Assembly (NCBI GenBank): GCA_020747015.1
Contig: JAGTJM010000039.1
Span: 124,001-188,000 of the forward strand
Source of the DNA: Pyrenochaeta sp. MPI-SDFR-AT-0127
Lineage: Eukaryota > Ascomycota > Dothideomycetes > Pleosporales > Cucurbitariaceae
DNA length: 64,000 nt
Reading direction: 5' to 3'
Numbering within the stretch: position 1 is the stretch's first letter; the number at the start of each line of letters is the position of its first letter. Positions 45,509 to 58,406 of this stretch are shown here, in pieces. The notes below the pieces were generated by a model that was not told the DNA's origin, searched no databases, and saw only the letters and a program-made list of their open reading frames with translations. Made by a program: the position numbers and the translations under genes.

Positions 45509-45540
45509 ATATATATACACACACAAACACACACACACAT
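45509..45540. repeat. TATA-like (AT)n followed by (CA)n microsatellite
   Basis: atatatata at 45509-45517 runs straight into acacacacaaacacacacacac to 45539. The AT part could act as a TATA box about 390 bases before the ATG; equally it is a simple repeat with no role. Confidence 0.5.
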
Positions 45541-45908
45541 CCGCACCTTCCCCCCTCGCACCCTGGACATTGCCATCTGGTGTTGTTGTTGCTTTCCTCC
45601 CGGCACGGCAATAGACTTTTGGACGCCACTTGCGAGTACCCAAAGATTGTTGCTTTGGAAAGCAAATCTTGGAATCCCTCTGGCAAACAGAACAAACCCG
45701 TTCACCAGTCACTAATTCTCCTGCGCGGATCCTCCCAATCGCAAAAGAAGGGCGAATTGCAAGCAAAACCCCCATCATCGTCATCGTCGGATCCGTTCTA
45801 ACGCACTAGAAGGCCGAGCTCCAAGCTCCCTTGCCAGTCAGAAAATTGCCCGACGCCTCACCGATTTCCCCTCTTCCTTCTTTTCCCCACAACCTCGATC
45901 CCTAGTGC

Positions 45909-48900
45909 ATGGGATTTGCGACCGACACAATGGCCGGAGCTGCACACAACGGAGCCAATGGGCCTGCAAATGGCACCGCGAGCTCCTATGCGGCCAAATA
46001 CAACCTGGCTCCGCATTTCATCGGCGGAAACCATCTCAACGCAGCCAGCCCGGGCAAGGTAAAGGACTTTGTCACGGCGCACGATGGACACACGGTCATT
46101 ACAAATGTGAGCAGTGCCCTCTATACGCAAGAATTGCTTCCTCTGTGAGGGGTACACTGTGCTGACCTCGGGGGTTTTTCCTCGCTTGCAGGTCCTCATT
46201 GCGAACAACGGTATCGCCGCAGTCAAGGAAATCCGCTCGGTGCGGAAATGGGCATACGAGACTTTTGGCGATGAGCGGGCAATCCAGTTTACCGTCATGG
46301 CCACGCCTGAAGATCTGCAGGCCAATGCTGAGTACATCCGCATGGCAGATCAATATGTTGAGGTGGGTGCTGCTCCTCCCTCCCCAAGTCTGCGGGCGAG
46401 AGAGCACACATGGCTAATGAGAATACACAGGTACCCGGAGGCACCAACAACAACAACTACGCCAACGTCGAGCTGATTGTCGATGTGGCGGAGCGTATGA
46501 ATGTCCACGCCGTGTGGGCAGGATGGTACGTCACCAGCACGACTGGAGGGGGGTAGAGGGGGACAAAATCGGTCGCTAACATTGTATGTCTAGGGGCCAC
46601 GCCTCGGAAAACCCAAAACTCCCTGAATCGCTCGCCGCCTCGCCGAAGAAGATTGTCTTCATTGGTCCTCCTGGATCTGCCATGCGCTCGCTCGGTGACA
46701 AAATCTCCTCCACAATCGTCGCACAACACGCAAAGGTACCCTGTATCCCCTGGTCAGGAACAGGCGTAGATGAGGTAGTAGTCGACGACAATGGCATTGT
46801 CACGGTCGAGGATGATGTCTACGAAAAGGGCTGCACCAAGTCGTGGGAAGAGGGCCTCAAGGCCGCCGAACACATTGGCTTCCCCGTCATGGTCAAGGCC
46901 TCGGAAGGCGGTGGTGGCAAGGGTATCCGAAAGGTGGACCGCAAGGAGGACTTTGAGCAGCTATACAAGGCAGCTGCCTCTGAGATCCCCGGATCGCCCA
47001 TCTTCATTATGAAGCTTGCAGGCAGCGCGCGGCATTTGGAAGTCCAGCTTCTAGCTGACCAGTACGGCAACAACATCTCCCTGTTCGGACGTGATTGTTC
47101 GGTGCAGCGACGACATCAGAAGATCATTGAAGAGGCACCGGTGACAGTTGCTGGCTCAAAGATCTTCCAGGAGATGGAGAAGGCCGCTGTCTCGCTCGGC
47201 AGACTCGTCGGATACGTCTCGGCAGGCACAGTCGAGTACCTTTACTCACACGCCGACGACAAGTTCTACTTCCTCGAGCTGAACCCCCGTCTGCAGGTCG
47301 AGCATCCCACCACGGAAATGGTAACGGGCGTCAACCTCCCAGCCGCCCAGCTCCAGATTGCCATGGGTCTGCCCCTGCACCGCGTCAAGGACATTCGCCT
47401 GCTGTACGGCGCGGACCCGCACACAGCCTCGACAATCGACTTTGACTTCTCCACAGAAGGCAGCGTTCAGAACCAGCGACGCCCGACTCCCAAGGGCCAC
47501 TGCACGGCCTGCCGTATCACCTCTGAGGATCCTGACGAGGGTTTCAAGCCTTCCGGCGGTACCATTCACGATCTGAACTTCAGGAGTAGCTCCAACGTGT
47601 GGGGTTATTTCTCGGTCAGTTCTGCGGGTGGTATTCACAGCTTCTCTGATTCGCAGTTCGGCCACATCTTCGCGTATGGCGAGAACCGACAAGCATCGCG
47701 GAAACACATGGTTGTTGCGCTCAAGGAATTAAGCATCCGTGGTGACTTCCGAACAACGGTCGAGTATCTCATCAAGTTGCTCGAGACGCCTGCTTTCGAA
47801 GACAACACCATCACCACTGGCTGGCTCGACGAGCTCATCTCCAAAAAGCTGACGGCCGAGCGACCAGACCCCTTGATCGCCGTGGTTTGCGGTGCTGTCA
47901 CCAAGGCTCACGCCGCCAGTGAAGCCTGCATCAGCGAGTACAAGACCAGCTTGGAGAAGGGCCAGGTCCCTTCCAAGGACGTCCTCAAGACTGTCTTCCC
48001 CATCGACTTCATTTATGAGGGTTACCGTTACAAATTTACCGCGACACGATCCACAGTCGACAGCTTCACACTCTTCATCAACGGTTCCAAGTGCTCCGTT
48101 GGCGTCAGAGCGCTTGCCGATGGCGGGCTTTTGCTTCTCCTGAGCGGCAAGTCACACAATGTGTACTGGAAGGAAGAGGTCGGTGCTACCCGTCTCTCCG
48201 TTGACGGCAAGACCTGCCTTTTGGAGCAGGAGAACGACCCTACTCAGCTCCGAACGCCATCTCCTGGTAAGCTCGTCAGGTTTCTGGTCGAAAATGGCGA
48301 GCATGTTGGCAAGGGTCAGCCCTTTGCCGAGGTTGAGGTCATGAAGATGTACATGCCCTTGATTGCGCAGGAAGCTGGTATGGTCAACCTCATCAAGCAA
48401 CCAGGAGCCACTCTTGAGGCTGGTGACATCCTTGGTGTTCTGGCCCTTGACGACCCGTCAAAGGTCAAATCCGCCCAAAACTATGTCGGCCTTCTTCCAG
48501 ACCTTGGTGCCCCCCAAATCATGGGAGGCAAGCCCCCGCAGAGATTTGTTGCTCTCTACAGCATCCTCCAGAACATTCTTCAAGGTTTCGATAACCAAGT
48601 TATCATGCAAAGCACACTCAAGGCATTGGTTGACGTTCTCCGTGATCCTGAGCTTCCTTACGGCGAGTGGAACGCCCAGGCCTCGGCTCTCCATGCCCGT
48701 ATGCCTCAGAAGCTGGACGCAAACTTGTCCCAAATTGTCGACAAAGCTCATAGCCGCAGCCTGGAGTTCCCCAGCAAGGCGCTCAGCAAGGCCTTCCAGA
48801 AATTCCTTGACGAGAACGTAGCCAAGGGCGACGCTGAACTCCTAAAGTCTTCATTGGCACCGCTTACTGATGTTATTGTCCGCTACTCCGAGGGTCTCAA

Positions 48901-51900
48901 AGCGCACGAGTACAGCGTCATGATCAAATTCTTGGAGATGTACTGGGCAGTCGAACAGCTCTTCTCTTCCCGCACCGCTCGGGACGACGAGGTCGTTCTC
49001 AAGCTTCGTGATGAGAACCGCGATAACATCACAAGCGTTGTGCACACCGTCTTGTCGCACACCAGGGTCAGCGCAAAGAACAACCTTGTCATTGCCATCC
49101 TTGACCTTTACCGACCAAACAAGCCTGGTGTCGGTAACATTGCCAAGTACTTCAAGGGCACCCTTAAGAAGCTCACTGAGCTCGAGTCTAGGCAGACTGC
49201 TAAGGTGTCTTTGAAGGCCCGCGAGGTCCTCATTCAGTGCGCTATGCCGTCTCTTGAGGAGCGTACCGCGCAGATGGAGCACATTCTGCGATCCGCCGTA
49301 GTTGAATCCCGATACGGCGAGAGTGGATGGGACCACCGTGAGCCCAACTTTGATGTTATCAAGGAAGTCGTTGACTCTAGGTACACCGTCTTTGACGTGC
49401 TGACCCAGTTCTTCGTCCACCAAGACCCATGGGTTGCTCTCGCTGCTTTGGAAGTCTACACCCGCCGAGCTTACCGCGCGTACCAGCTCCAGAACATCAA
49501 CTACCACAACGAAGGCGATCAGCAATGTCTGCTGTCTTGGGACTTCATCCTCCGCAAGGTCGGTGAGGCCGAGTACGGTCTTGCCGTAGAGCCATCTGAG
49601 CCTGGTACTCCTAGCACTCCAGGTTTCGAGCGACCTCCTCGCATCCAGTCGCTCAGTGATATGACGGCCTGGCAAAACCGCTTCGAAGGCGAACCGTCTC
49701 GAAAGGGTGTTGTCGTTCCCGTCGAGTATCTCGACGATGCCGATGAACTCATCGCTAAGGCGCTGGACCTCTTCCCCAGTGTCGGCGCTAATAAGAAGAG
49801 CGGCGTAAGCTTGAAGGAGGGACTCACCATGAAGCGTACTCCAACTACTGGCGCAGACTTCAAGCAACCCGACGACCTCACCGGTGTTCTCAATGTCGCT
49901 GTCCGTGATGTCGAGAGCTTCGATGATAAGGAGATTATGGGGCGCATCCTGCCTATCATCCAGGATTACAAGGAGGAGCTTCTTGCTCGTCGCATCCGCC
50001 GCATCTCATTCATCTGCGGACACAAGGATGGAACCTACCCCGGCTACTTCACATTCCGTGGACCCAGCTATGAGGAAGACGACAGCATTCGCCATGTTGA
50101 ACCCGCTCTTGCCTTCCAGCTTGAGCTTGGGCGACTGTCCAAGTTCAACATCAAGCCAGTCTTCACCGAAAACCGCAATATCCACATTTACGAAGCTATT
50201 GGTAAGGGTGCTGAGAGCGACAAACGCTACTTCTTGCGAGCTGTCGTTCGATCTGGCCGTCTCCGGGAGGAGATCCCCACTGCAGAGTACATGACCTCTG
50301 AGACCGACAGGTTGATGACTGACATTCTCGATGCCTTGGAGATTGTTGGCACCTCGCAGGCTGACATGAACCACATCTTCATCAACTTTTCGCACGTCTT
50401 CCCGCTCGACCCATCCGAGGTCGAGGAGGCGATTGGTGGTTTCTTGGAGCGCTTTGGCCGACGACTTTGGCGCCTCCGTGTCACTGGTGCTGAGATCCGA
50501 ATCATCGTCACGGATCCTGCCACTGGCATTCCTTACCCTCTTCGCGTCATCATCACGAACACTTCTGGATACGTCATCCAGGTCGAGATGTACGCTGAGC
50601 GTAAGTCTGAAAAGGCTGGCAAGTGGCTCTTCCACAGCATTGGTGGAACCGCCAAGATTGGCTCTCTACACCTCCAGCCCGTTTCTACGCCGTACCCGAC
50701 AAAGGGTGCTCTGCAGCCGAAGCGATACAAGGCTCATCTCATGGGCACACAGTACGTCTACGACTTCCCTGAGCTGTTCCGACAAGCCACGGAGAACAGC
50801 TGGGTTGCGTCCATCTCGAAGCATCCCCATCTCCGTGATAGGCAGCCGGCCAAGGGTGAATGTCTCGAGTACTACGAGTTGGTGCTCGATGATACAGACA
50901 ACCTGGCTGAGGTCAACCGTGAGCCTGGCAACAACACCATCGGCATGGTTGGCTGGATTGTCACAGCTAGGACTCCTGAGTATCCTCGTGGCCGTCGCTT
51001 CATCATCATTGCGAACGACATTACCTACAAGATTGGTTCATTCGGCCCGCAAGAGGACAGCTATTTCCACAAGTGCTCTGAGCTCGCTCGCAAGCTTGGC
51101 ATTCCTCGCATTTACCTTTCTGCCAACTCGGGTGCTCGTATCGGCCTTGCCGAGGAGCTCATCCCCCACTTTTCCGTTGCTTGGAAGGATGTCAATAAGC
51201 CTGAGGCTGGTTTCGACTACCTCTACCTAACACCCGAGAAGTACGAGCATTTTGTAGATGGCAAGCGCAATGATGTCATCTGTGAGAAGGTTGAAGCCGA
51301 CGGAGAGAAACGCTTCAAGATCACTACTGTGATTGGTGCTGAGGATGGCCTTGGTGTTGAGTCGCTCCGTGGCTCCGGTTTGATTGCCGGTGAGACGTCA
51401 AGGGCTTATGAGGACATCTTCACCATCACCCTGGTCACTTGCCGTTCAGTTGGTATGTATTCTATATAATATGTTTGGTCAATTGCTAATTATATCCAGG
51501 TATTGGTGCCTACCTTGTCCGCTTGGGTCAGCGTGCTATCCAGATTGAGGGCCAACCGATCATTCTCACCGGTGCTCAAGCTATTAACAAGCTGCTCGGT
51601 CGTGAGGTGTATACCTCCAACCTGCAGCTTGGTGGCACCCAGATCATGTACAGGAACGGTGTCTCACATATGACTGCTGATGACGACTTCGAGGGTGTTT
51701 CCAAGATTGTCAAATGGATGTCGTATGTCCCTGACAAGAAGGGCAGCCCAGTTCCCATCTCTCCATCCGCCGATAACTGGGACCGTGACGTTACGTTTTA
51801 TCCTCCTGGCAAGGCTGCCTACGACGTCAGGCATCTCATTGCCGGTAAGGAGGACGAAGATGGCTTCCAGTCTGGTCTCTTCGATCGCGATTCGTTCGAG

Positions 51901-53037
51901 GAGAGTCTTGCTGGCTGGGCCAAGACTGTCGTCGTTGGTCGTGCTCGCCTTGGCGGCATCCCTATCGGTGTCATTGGTGTTGAGACTCGATCTGTCGAGA
52001 ACGTCACACCTGCCGATCCCGCCAACCCAGACTCTATCGAGCAGGTTACCTCAGAAGCTGGTGGTGTTTGGTACCCCAACTCCGCTTTCAAGACTGCCCA
52101 GGCTATCAAAGACTTCAACAATGGCGAACAATTGCCGCTGATGATTCTTGCCAACTGGCGTGGTTTCTCTGGTGGTCAGCGCGACATGTACAACGAGGTC
52201 CTCAAGTACGGTTCCTACATCGTCGATGCTCTTGTCAAGTATGAGCAGCCCATCTTTGTCTACATTCCTCCATATGGTGAACTCCGTGGTGGATCCTGGG
52301 TTGTCGTCGATCCCACCATCAATCCTCAGTTCATGGAGATGTACGCTGATGAGGATTCGCGTGGTGGTGTTCTTGAACCAGAAGGTATCGTTGGTATCAA
52401 GTACCGCAAGGAGCGTCAACTGGACACCATGGCTCGCAACGACCCCGCCTATGGTGCTCTCAAGCGCAAATTGAACGACCCTACAACACCTCAAGATCAG
52501 CTGCAGAGTATCAAGGCCGAAATGAATGAGCGCGAGAAGTTGCTTCTGCCCATCTACAGCCAGATCGCTCTCCAGTTTGCTGACCTCCACGACCGTGCCG
52601 GCCGCATGCAAGCCAAGGGCGTTATTCGACAAGCACTCCGATGGCAGAATGCCCGCCGGTTCTTCTACTGGCGACTTCGCCGCCGTCTCAACGAGGAATA
52701 CATCCTCAAGCGTCTCGCTGCTGCAGCCTCACCTTCAAGCGATGTCCCGCCAAAGGTCGATCAAGCCACCCGTACCCGTGGCTATGAGATGCTGAAGCAC
52801 ATTTCCAAGGTCCCTAACTGGGAATCTGATGACTTGTCTGCCGCGACATGGTACGAAGAGAACAGGCCACTCATTGGCGAGCTCGTCGAGAAATTCAAGA
52901 CAGATGGTATCGCACAAGAGATTGCGAAGCTCATGAGGAAGGATAAGGAAGGTGGAATCAAAGGTGTGATGGCCATGCTCAGCACACTGGAAACTGCCGA
53001 TAAGGAGGAGGTACTGAAGCTGCTCAAGTCGGCATAG
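45909..53037 (+). CDS. ACC1: Acetyl-CoA carboxylase, multidomain
   Basis: Makes malonyl-CoA from acetyl-CoA, bicarbonate and ATP in the cytosol, the first committed step of fatty-acid synthesis. Five exons: 45909-46106, 46192-46362, 46431-46525, 46594-51452, 51500-53037 (introns 85, 68, 68 and 47 bp); 2286 residues, normal for fungi. Order: biotin carboxylase (LIANNGIAAVKEIRSVRKWA, GGGGKGIRKV, ELNPRLQVEHPTTE), biotinyl domain with EVMKM and biotin Lys739, long central region, then the carboxyltransferase N and C parts (GRRFIIIANDITYKIGSFGP, SANSGARIGLAEE, ILANWRGFSGGQRDM). RIQSLSDM places Ser1174 at the position of the Snf1-controlled serine of the yeast enzyme (Arg at -3, hydrophobic at +4). 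All catalytic segments look intact. An alternative ATG at 45930 (MAGAAHNG) would shorten the protein by 7 residues; the first ATG is kept. Confidence 0.97.
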
Positions 53038-53951
53038 ACTGCCATTGAAGAGGATGCCTCGGTAATACCTGAACGCACTTGGGAGCAGGATGAGTGTCGG
53101 TGGCCGGACTTCTCGGACTATATTGATGAGAAGGGTGGCAGGTTGAGGATTGTGTAAAATAATCGTTTGGGAGGATGCTCGTTTTATGTCATGGCATCTT
53201 CGGGGTGTTGAGGATATTCTTTGGGTGGAGTCACTCTAGCGCTGTTATTGCGCGGTATGTAATGCGCTTTATTCTTTTAGAAGGACAGGACACATTAGAT
53301 GGGATGCAGGTGTTGGGAGGCACCTCGCATCCTTCTCTATATGTATCAAATCAATACTTCGATACCATTTTGCATCTTCTTTTGCCCGCATCCCAATTCC
53401 GACACTCCACAGCTCTCTGAAGGCATACATTCTGGTGCAGCTTCAGCTGAAATGCACCATCAATGGCGGCATCCAATTTGGGTTAACTTTGCCGACATGG
53501 AAGATTACTCGGTTGGATTTTTGTTTCTTCTGGGCGCGCAAAACCCCCCAAAAAAAAGCCGACGGTTCGCACATCGTTGCGGGGTTGATGGAGCTTCTGG
53601 AACGGGAAGACCCTCCCTCCCTCCCTCCCTCACCTTACGTCACCCTCCCCCCCCCCTTTGCTCGGCTCCGCACCAAACCCACCAAAGCCCTTGACAACAA
53701 TTGCCCACTTTTTGCGCGATTTCTAAGTGGAAATACTGAAAGAGCAAGAAAAACACTTCTTCATCTTTTCAATTCCTGATTATTTTTGGGGGAGCTTTCG
53801 AGGATTTCTGTCTATTATAGTGCAGGTGATATTTGCACTAGACTACGCTACACTTCCCTTCCTCCTTCCTCCCAGCCCTACCAAAAAAAGTCCCATCGTT
53901 TTAGCTGTACCTAATAAAAACCGAAGACAAAACAAAAAACTACTTGTCAAT
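53038..53951. other. Intergenic: ACC1 3' flank and leader of ABM-type gene
   Basis: 914 bases with no supported gene. A (CCCT)5 run at 53611-53630 and a C-tract at 53648-53658 lie upstream of the next gene; the 70 bases before its ATG are rich in A (caaaaaaagtccc, acaaaaaactac), usual for a well-translated leader. Confidence 0.45.
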
Positions 53952-54430
53952 ATGGTGTATACCATCGTCGTGCACCTGTACGCCAAGGACGACAAAGATG
54001 CCATCGACAAGCTCAAGAGGAAACTCGTAGAAGCGAGTCAGGTGTATAGCAAGGACCACGAAACACTGTCGTGGTTCGTGATGCAGGACGTCAAGGACCC
54101 GCGCAAATTTACCATTGTGGAGCGCTATTTGCAGGAGTCTGTAAGGAGTCCCCTTCTCTCTCTTTTTCCCTGCCTCTTCGTTTCGCTGTTGCTCCTCCCT
54201 CCCTCCCTCTTTCGTTCCTCTTTCCTTGTGTGGAGATGAAAAACAAAAAGCCATGTGGCTAGTCAAAGCTCCTTTTTAACTTTCTGTCATCACAGAGTCA
54301 GAAATATCATCTGGAAAATCCGTACTGGAAGACGTTTGATCCGTATGTCCTCCCCTTGCTGGATCAGCCCATGGACCTCAGGAGGTTGGAAGAGCTAGAT
54401 ACATCGGAGATCGCATCTGGCGCGTACTAA
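53952..54430 (+). CDS. Small ABM-domain (dimeric alpha/beta barrel) protein
   Basis: Exons 53952-54140 and 54296-54430, joined in phase 0; 107 residues. The N-terminal strand YTIVVHLYAKDD followed by a long helix (AIDKLKRKLVEASQVYSKD) and a second strand with ETLSWFVMQD, then KFTIVERYLQES, is the pattern of antibiotic-biosynthesis-monooxygenase-like ferredoxin folds, which often act as small dimers. The C-terminus (HLENPYWKTFDPYVLPLLDQ) supplies the last strand region. No catalytic residues can be named and the function is unknown. The intron is 155 bp, three times longer than others here, and its 5' part is strongly pyrimidine-rich (ccttctctctctttttccc). No signal peptide. Confidence 0.82.
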
Positions 54431-55428
54431 GTTTTGGCATGGGTTGGTGAGAATGGGACGGGGTTCCCATCAGGATTGGGGACATGGATGTAGATGAGTT
54501 TGCAAAGTTAAGTTTTTGTTGGCATGCAAGGGAGATGGCTGAAGTCCCAAGTGCTTTGCTGCGTCCGTCAAGAACGATTTGGGGGGGGGGGGGGGAGGGG
54601 TTTCACGCGATATTTTTTTTGTCAATCGTTGGACATGATCAGAAATGTATATCTACACGGGGAGATTTGAGATTCTGGATAATATTACTGCTTGTGCTTT
54701 TTTTTTGTCCCTCTCGCTCTGCAAGTGCTGTTTAGTCGTGTTCCTTTCTCTCCTGCCATTGCTGATAATGTCCATGAGCGATCAGTACAAGCAAGAATGC
54801 TTATACTATAACTGGGGGATCCACATAGTGGCTATATAGATCAAATTGGGAACAAAGTTACAAGCGAAGGCAGCACCATTATTTATCTCTTCTTTGAATC
54901 ACAAGGCACACACCATCATCCCTGTACGCAGTTACCTGACCCATCACGACCTGAAGCAATGTCAAAAACCGGGCTTTGGCGAGGTTGCGGTACATGATAT
55001 GATCTGGAATTGACCAACATTTTTCAGAGCCTTACATCAATAACTAGGCAAACCCATTGCTAGTTCTAAGAGGAGCGGGCAGCTGCTGATCCGATGCGTA
55101 GTTCATGTCAGATCTCGGCAAACAGTTATTTCGACATTTCATAGTTACTAGATATTCCCCCATACAACTTTCAATTAAAGTATAAGCTTCTGAATATGTA
55201 GAGTATTGTTTGGATATCACCAAGGGCAAGCGCAAGACCCAGAGGACATATCTCTCACTTCTCTGCTGAGCCAAAAGAAGACCTACAATCATCAACATAA
55301 CCACCCTGGAGCCTTACATATTCGTCCTCATAAGTTTTGATCGTGTAATAGTCTATCAAAACCGTTACAAGGCGAGTCAGCATCGCTCATATGGAATAAG
55401 AAAGCCTGTAAGTCCGCAGAGAGTAGAT
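54431..55428. other. Intergenic, convergent 3' flanks
   Basis: 998 bases between two stop codons on opposite strands, no supported gene. Contains the G15 tract at 54581-54595 and two long T runs near 54607-54620 and 54700-54708. AT-rich beyond 54800. Confidence 0.4.
54581..54600. repeat. Poly-G tract
   Basis: G15, one A, then G4, about 150 bases downstream of the ABM-type stop on the plus strand. Could be a length-variable homopolymer or an assembly-sensitive site. Confidence 0.9.
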
Positions 55429-58406
55429 CTACTGCGGAAGATACGGATTTTCCATGTTGGTATTTTGCTGCATCTGCTGCATTTGCTCCAACTGCTGCTG
55501 TGTGTAATCTTGATGCTGACTTGGAGCATTATCCATGCTGTACAGATCCATAGGCTGGTGATCAGAAGCCCCAGATTGCGACCACAAGTCGTTCATATTG
55601 ACGACAGGAGCACCTTGATCAAAGCTTGTAACAAACAGGTTTCCGAAGTTCATATCTTGGGTTGTTTTATCCAACGAGAAGGGTGGATTCAAGGCTGGTT
55701 GATACTCGGAGTAAGCATCCCCTGGCCGTTGGTGATACAATTGAGGATCGTACATCCTGGACTCGTCTGTCAGTTGACCATCGAAGTCTAGCGGCTGCCG
55801 TAGACCAGGCTGCGCTTGTGCCACTGGACTGTGAAAGAAATGAGAAGGTTGGGCGTGCGGAGATACTTCTGGAGACTCGGCAAGAAGTTCATTCGCCTGG
55901 GACTGGAGTGCCGGAGTACACGTTTTAAGAATGCGCCAGACAACTTGGTAGGCACGCCCTGCAACAGGGTCATTGTGTTGCATAGCACGCAGCCAGCGTA
56001 TTAGCTTTTTAATGCTTGCAGTCAGGTCTTCTTTCCTGTCCTGCATGTGAGTTGCGTCATAGGCCATCTCGAGAAGCAACACGGCCATCGACTGCATGAC
56101 TAGTACCAGCAGGGTTAATTTACATTAAACATGCACTCCAGAAGAAAGTACTTACTGACATGAACTATTGTCCACCAAGGCCCTGATGAGTAGATGAACT
56201 TCGGGTCAGGCTCATCGGGAAATAGTTTTACTACTTCCAGAGCTGCATCTACACAGGCCTGGGCCGCTTTGGCGTTGAAGTTCGCAGAGCGATCGCTTTG
56301 GTGCGGTATCCGCCGCTCAATCCTACAGAGACACGGTCGTGTGATGAGTAACGTCGTACTCCAGTATTGTATTCGAAGCAAGAAAGGTTCCCGCTCAAGA
56401 TCAAAATCTCGGTGTGTGCTCTGGGCGCTGGAGTCTTGGGGTAATGCAAACATTTTCCAATCTTCGAGTTCGTTTAGCAGCTCTGAAATCTTCGACTGAA
56501 TTGCCTTTGTGATGTTAGTATCATCATACCGCTTATACACAGCATTAACAGGGTACATATTTAGCATCCACCTACCTCCCAAGAGTGAGCCGCAGTCCGC
56601 GGCGAATACAGGCACAGCAGTACTTTCTGCGAGATGAGAGATTCTTTGATGTGGGATATAAAATAGGGATGTACTGTCTTTGTAGGCGAAGGCGCATTCG
56701 TACGCATTTGTGTTGCTGATCTCTCGTTTGGAGTGTCTTGTTCGCGAATCTCGGGGAGGGCAACTGTACAATCCTCGATGGACACAATAGGGGGCCTACC
56801 GGTGATAGAGCTCACAATGCACTCGATTGCATGTAGACTCCACCAGATCATCATCAGTGACTCACGCTTCGAATCCTCCGCCCTAGGATCTTCGTTCCGC
56901 AGGTGGAGCCCAAGAGATAGCGCAAATCGAATTGAAATTCCGACCATAGTCCATGCCCTGCTCACATGACCGATAACAAGGAAGTAAAAGGAAAGGAGAC
57001 CGGTCTTCATATACATGTGTCAGTCTGTTTCTCGGCGCTTTGTGGTCTTGTTTGATTACCTACAGCTTCAACAAGAGCCAGGTCCGGCCCTGAGATGAAT
57101 ATGGCAGTGTTCTTCATTCCAAGAAGGCGGGTTGCGCGTGTCATGTAGATCAAATGATCCCTTTCATCTCCTCTGAACTCGGCTTCAGTGAGATGCGAGT
57201 ATCTAGCGCCGATTGCGAAAAGCAAATTCATTATGGCGCGCCACTTGTCTGGTATCTGAAAAGGCCGATGTCGCCTAATAGATTCGAGAAACCTCTGAAA
57301 CTGATCTTCAAAACTCGCAGGTACAAGGGGAAATGAACTGTGCACCGTATCCATGTAGCAATTAAATAGCTTTTGGGCAAGTGCAGGATCTGGAACTTCG
57401 TACGGATCGACCGCTGTGTCAACATCGATGCTATCGCTGTCAAGATAGAAAGTTGCATCTGTGATGTTATTCATGGAGCCTTTTCTCGACCCTTGCCTGG
57501 AATCATTCATGCGCTCGTGAAGCGCATCTGAGCGTTGTTGCACAGCAGCTTTATTTGTTCCCGGTGGACCATATCGCATGCCGTAAGGTTCAGCAGTTGC
57601 GCGCTCTGTTTGACGCTGAACGCTTCGTAGCCACTGAACCTCGGAGTTCTGGCCTATATAACCAGTCTCCCTGGATTCGCGGGACCTCAACAGGTCTTCA
57701 CCAAGGAAATCAAGATCTTCATTAGATCCAACTGATGCAGTCACCAAGGCTTCGCCATGCTGCCCGCTCTCAACTTCATCTTCCAGAGAGAACTGCATCC
57801 TAGCTCTTTTCCCTAATGAGTTGATCGATAGAGTTGCGATAGGCGATATCAAGTCATCTTCAGCCTGCACGGGAAAACGTGTCAATCGACTTTGCTATGC
57901 GGTCGCGCAGAGAGTACTTCACACGAAATAAACTCACTGCGTCTATAGCATCGCTGATCTTCTGTTTGTCATCATCATCAACACGCTCGCTAAGGTCTCT
58001 AAGAAGTGAGATGTAATCTTGGTTGAGTTGTATCGCACTGTGGAAGTCAGCTCTACTTATAGATTTGATTCTGGGGACGCGCACTCTCTAAGACGGTCTC
58101 TTCGAGCTTGTTCGTATACGCAATTCAAGTCGTTCGTACGGCAATTCGTGCAACGAGGGACTTCGCCTGAGCACCTGACTTCTACCATAGACATCAGCCA
58201 CAGAACACAATAACCGAAGCGGTTTAGATGTTTACTTCGCTTGCGACAAGTTTTGCACGCCCTTGTCCTAGAAAAGACTTGTTAACTCCATGTTATCTTG
58301 CAAAGGACAGAGACTTGCGTTCGATGCTCTTTTGGTTTCTCTCGAGATTTGGGTGGCGAAAGCTGCCTGCGATCGAGTTTTGGAATCGCGACCTTCCCCT
58401 TTCCAT
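55429..58406 (-). CDS. Zn2Cys6 transcription factor with fungal-specific TF domain (MHR)
   Basis: Eight exons on the minus strand: 58406-58315, 58267-58236, 58181-58085, 58037-57938, 57864-57064, 57004-56576, 56504-56156 and 56099-55429; 856 residues. The zinc cluster is built across three exons as ACKTCRKRKVRC then SGEVPRCTNC then RTNDLNC, i.e. C-x2-C-x6-C-x6-C-x2-C-x6-C. The helix ARRDRLR|DAIQLNQDYISLLRDLSERV supports the 47-bp fourth-exon splice (58084-58038), whose branch site is ctgac. The fungal-specific domain follows (FNCYMDTVHSSFPLVPASFE; LLSFYFLVIGHVSRAWTMVG; ESLMMIWWSLHAIECIVSSI). The C-terminus is Gln-rich (YTQQQLEQMQQMQQN), a likely activation region. The first exon is the weak point: its donor is GTCTCT and the start ATG at 58406 is chosen only to keep phase. 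Target genes unknown. Confidence 0.8.

Larger units (their letters stand above)
43564..45908. other. 2.3-kb intergenic region with the acetyl-CoA carboxylase promoter
   Basis: No supported gene. Frames in 45030-45800 arise from the microsatellites on both strands. The region is GC-richer than most gaps and pyrimidine-rich from 45400 on. A very long promoter/leader is usual for fungal acetyl-CoA carboxylase genes, so most of it may be regulatory or transcribed leader. Confidence 0.45.

Noticed and set aside
45030..45801. Long frames on both strands around the microsatellites upstream of ACC1
   Set aside because: Generated by CT/AC repeats; no similarity and no splice partner.
48851..49867. 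Minus-strand open frame of 338 codons opposite acetyl-CoA carboxylase
   Set aside because: Shadow of the codon-biased ACC1 exon; no homology, and ACC1 is intact in this stretch.
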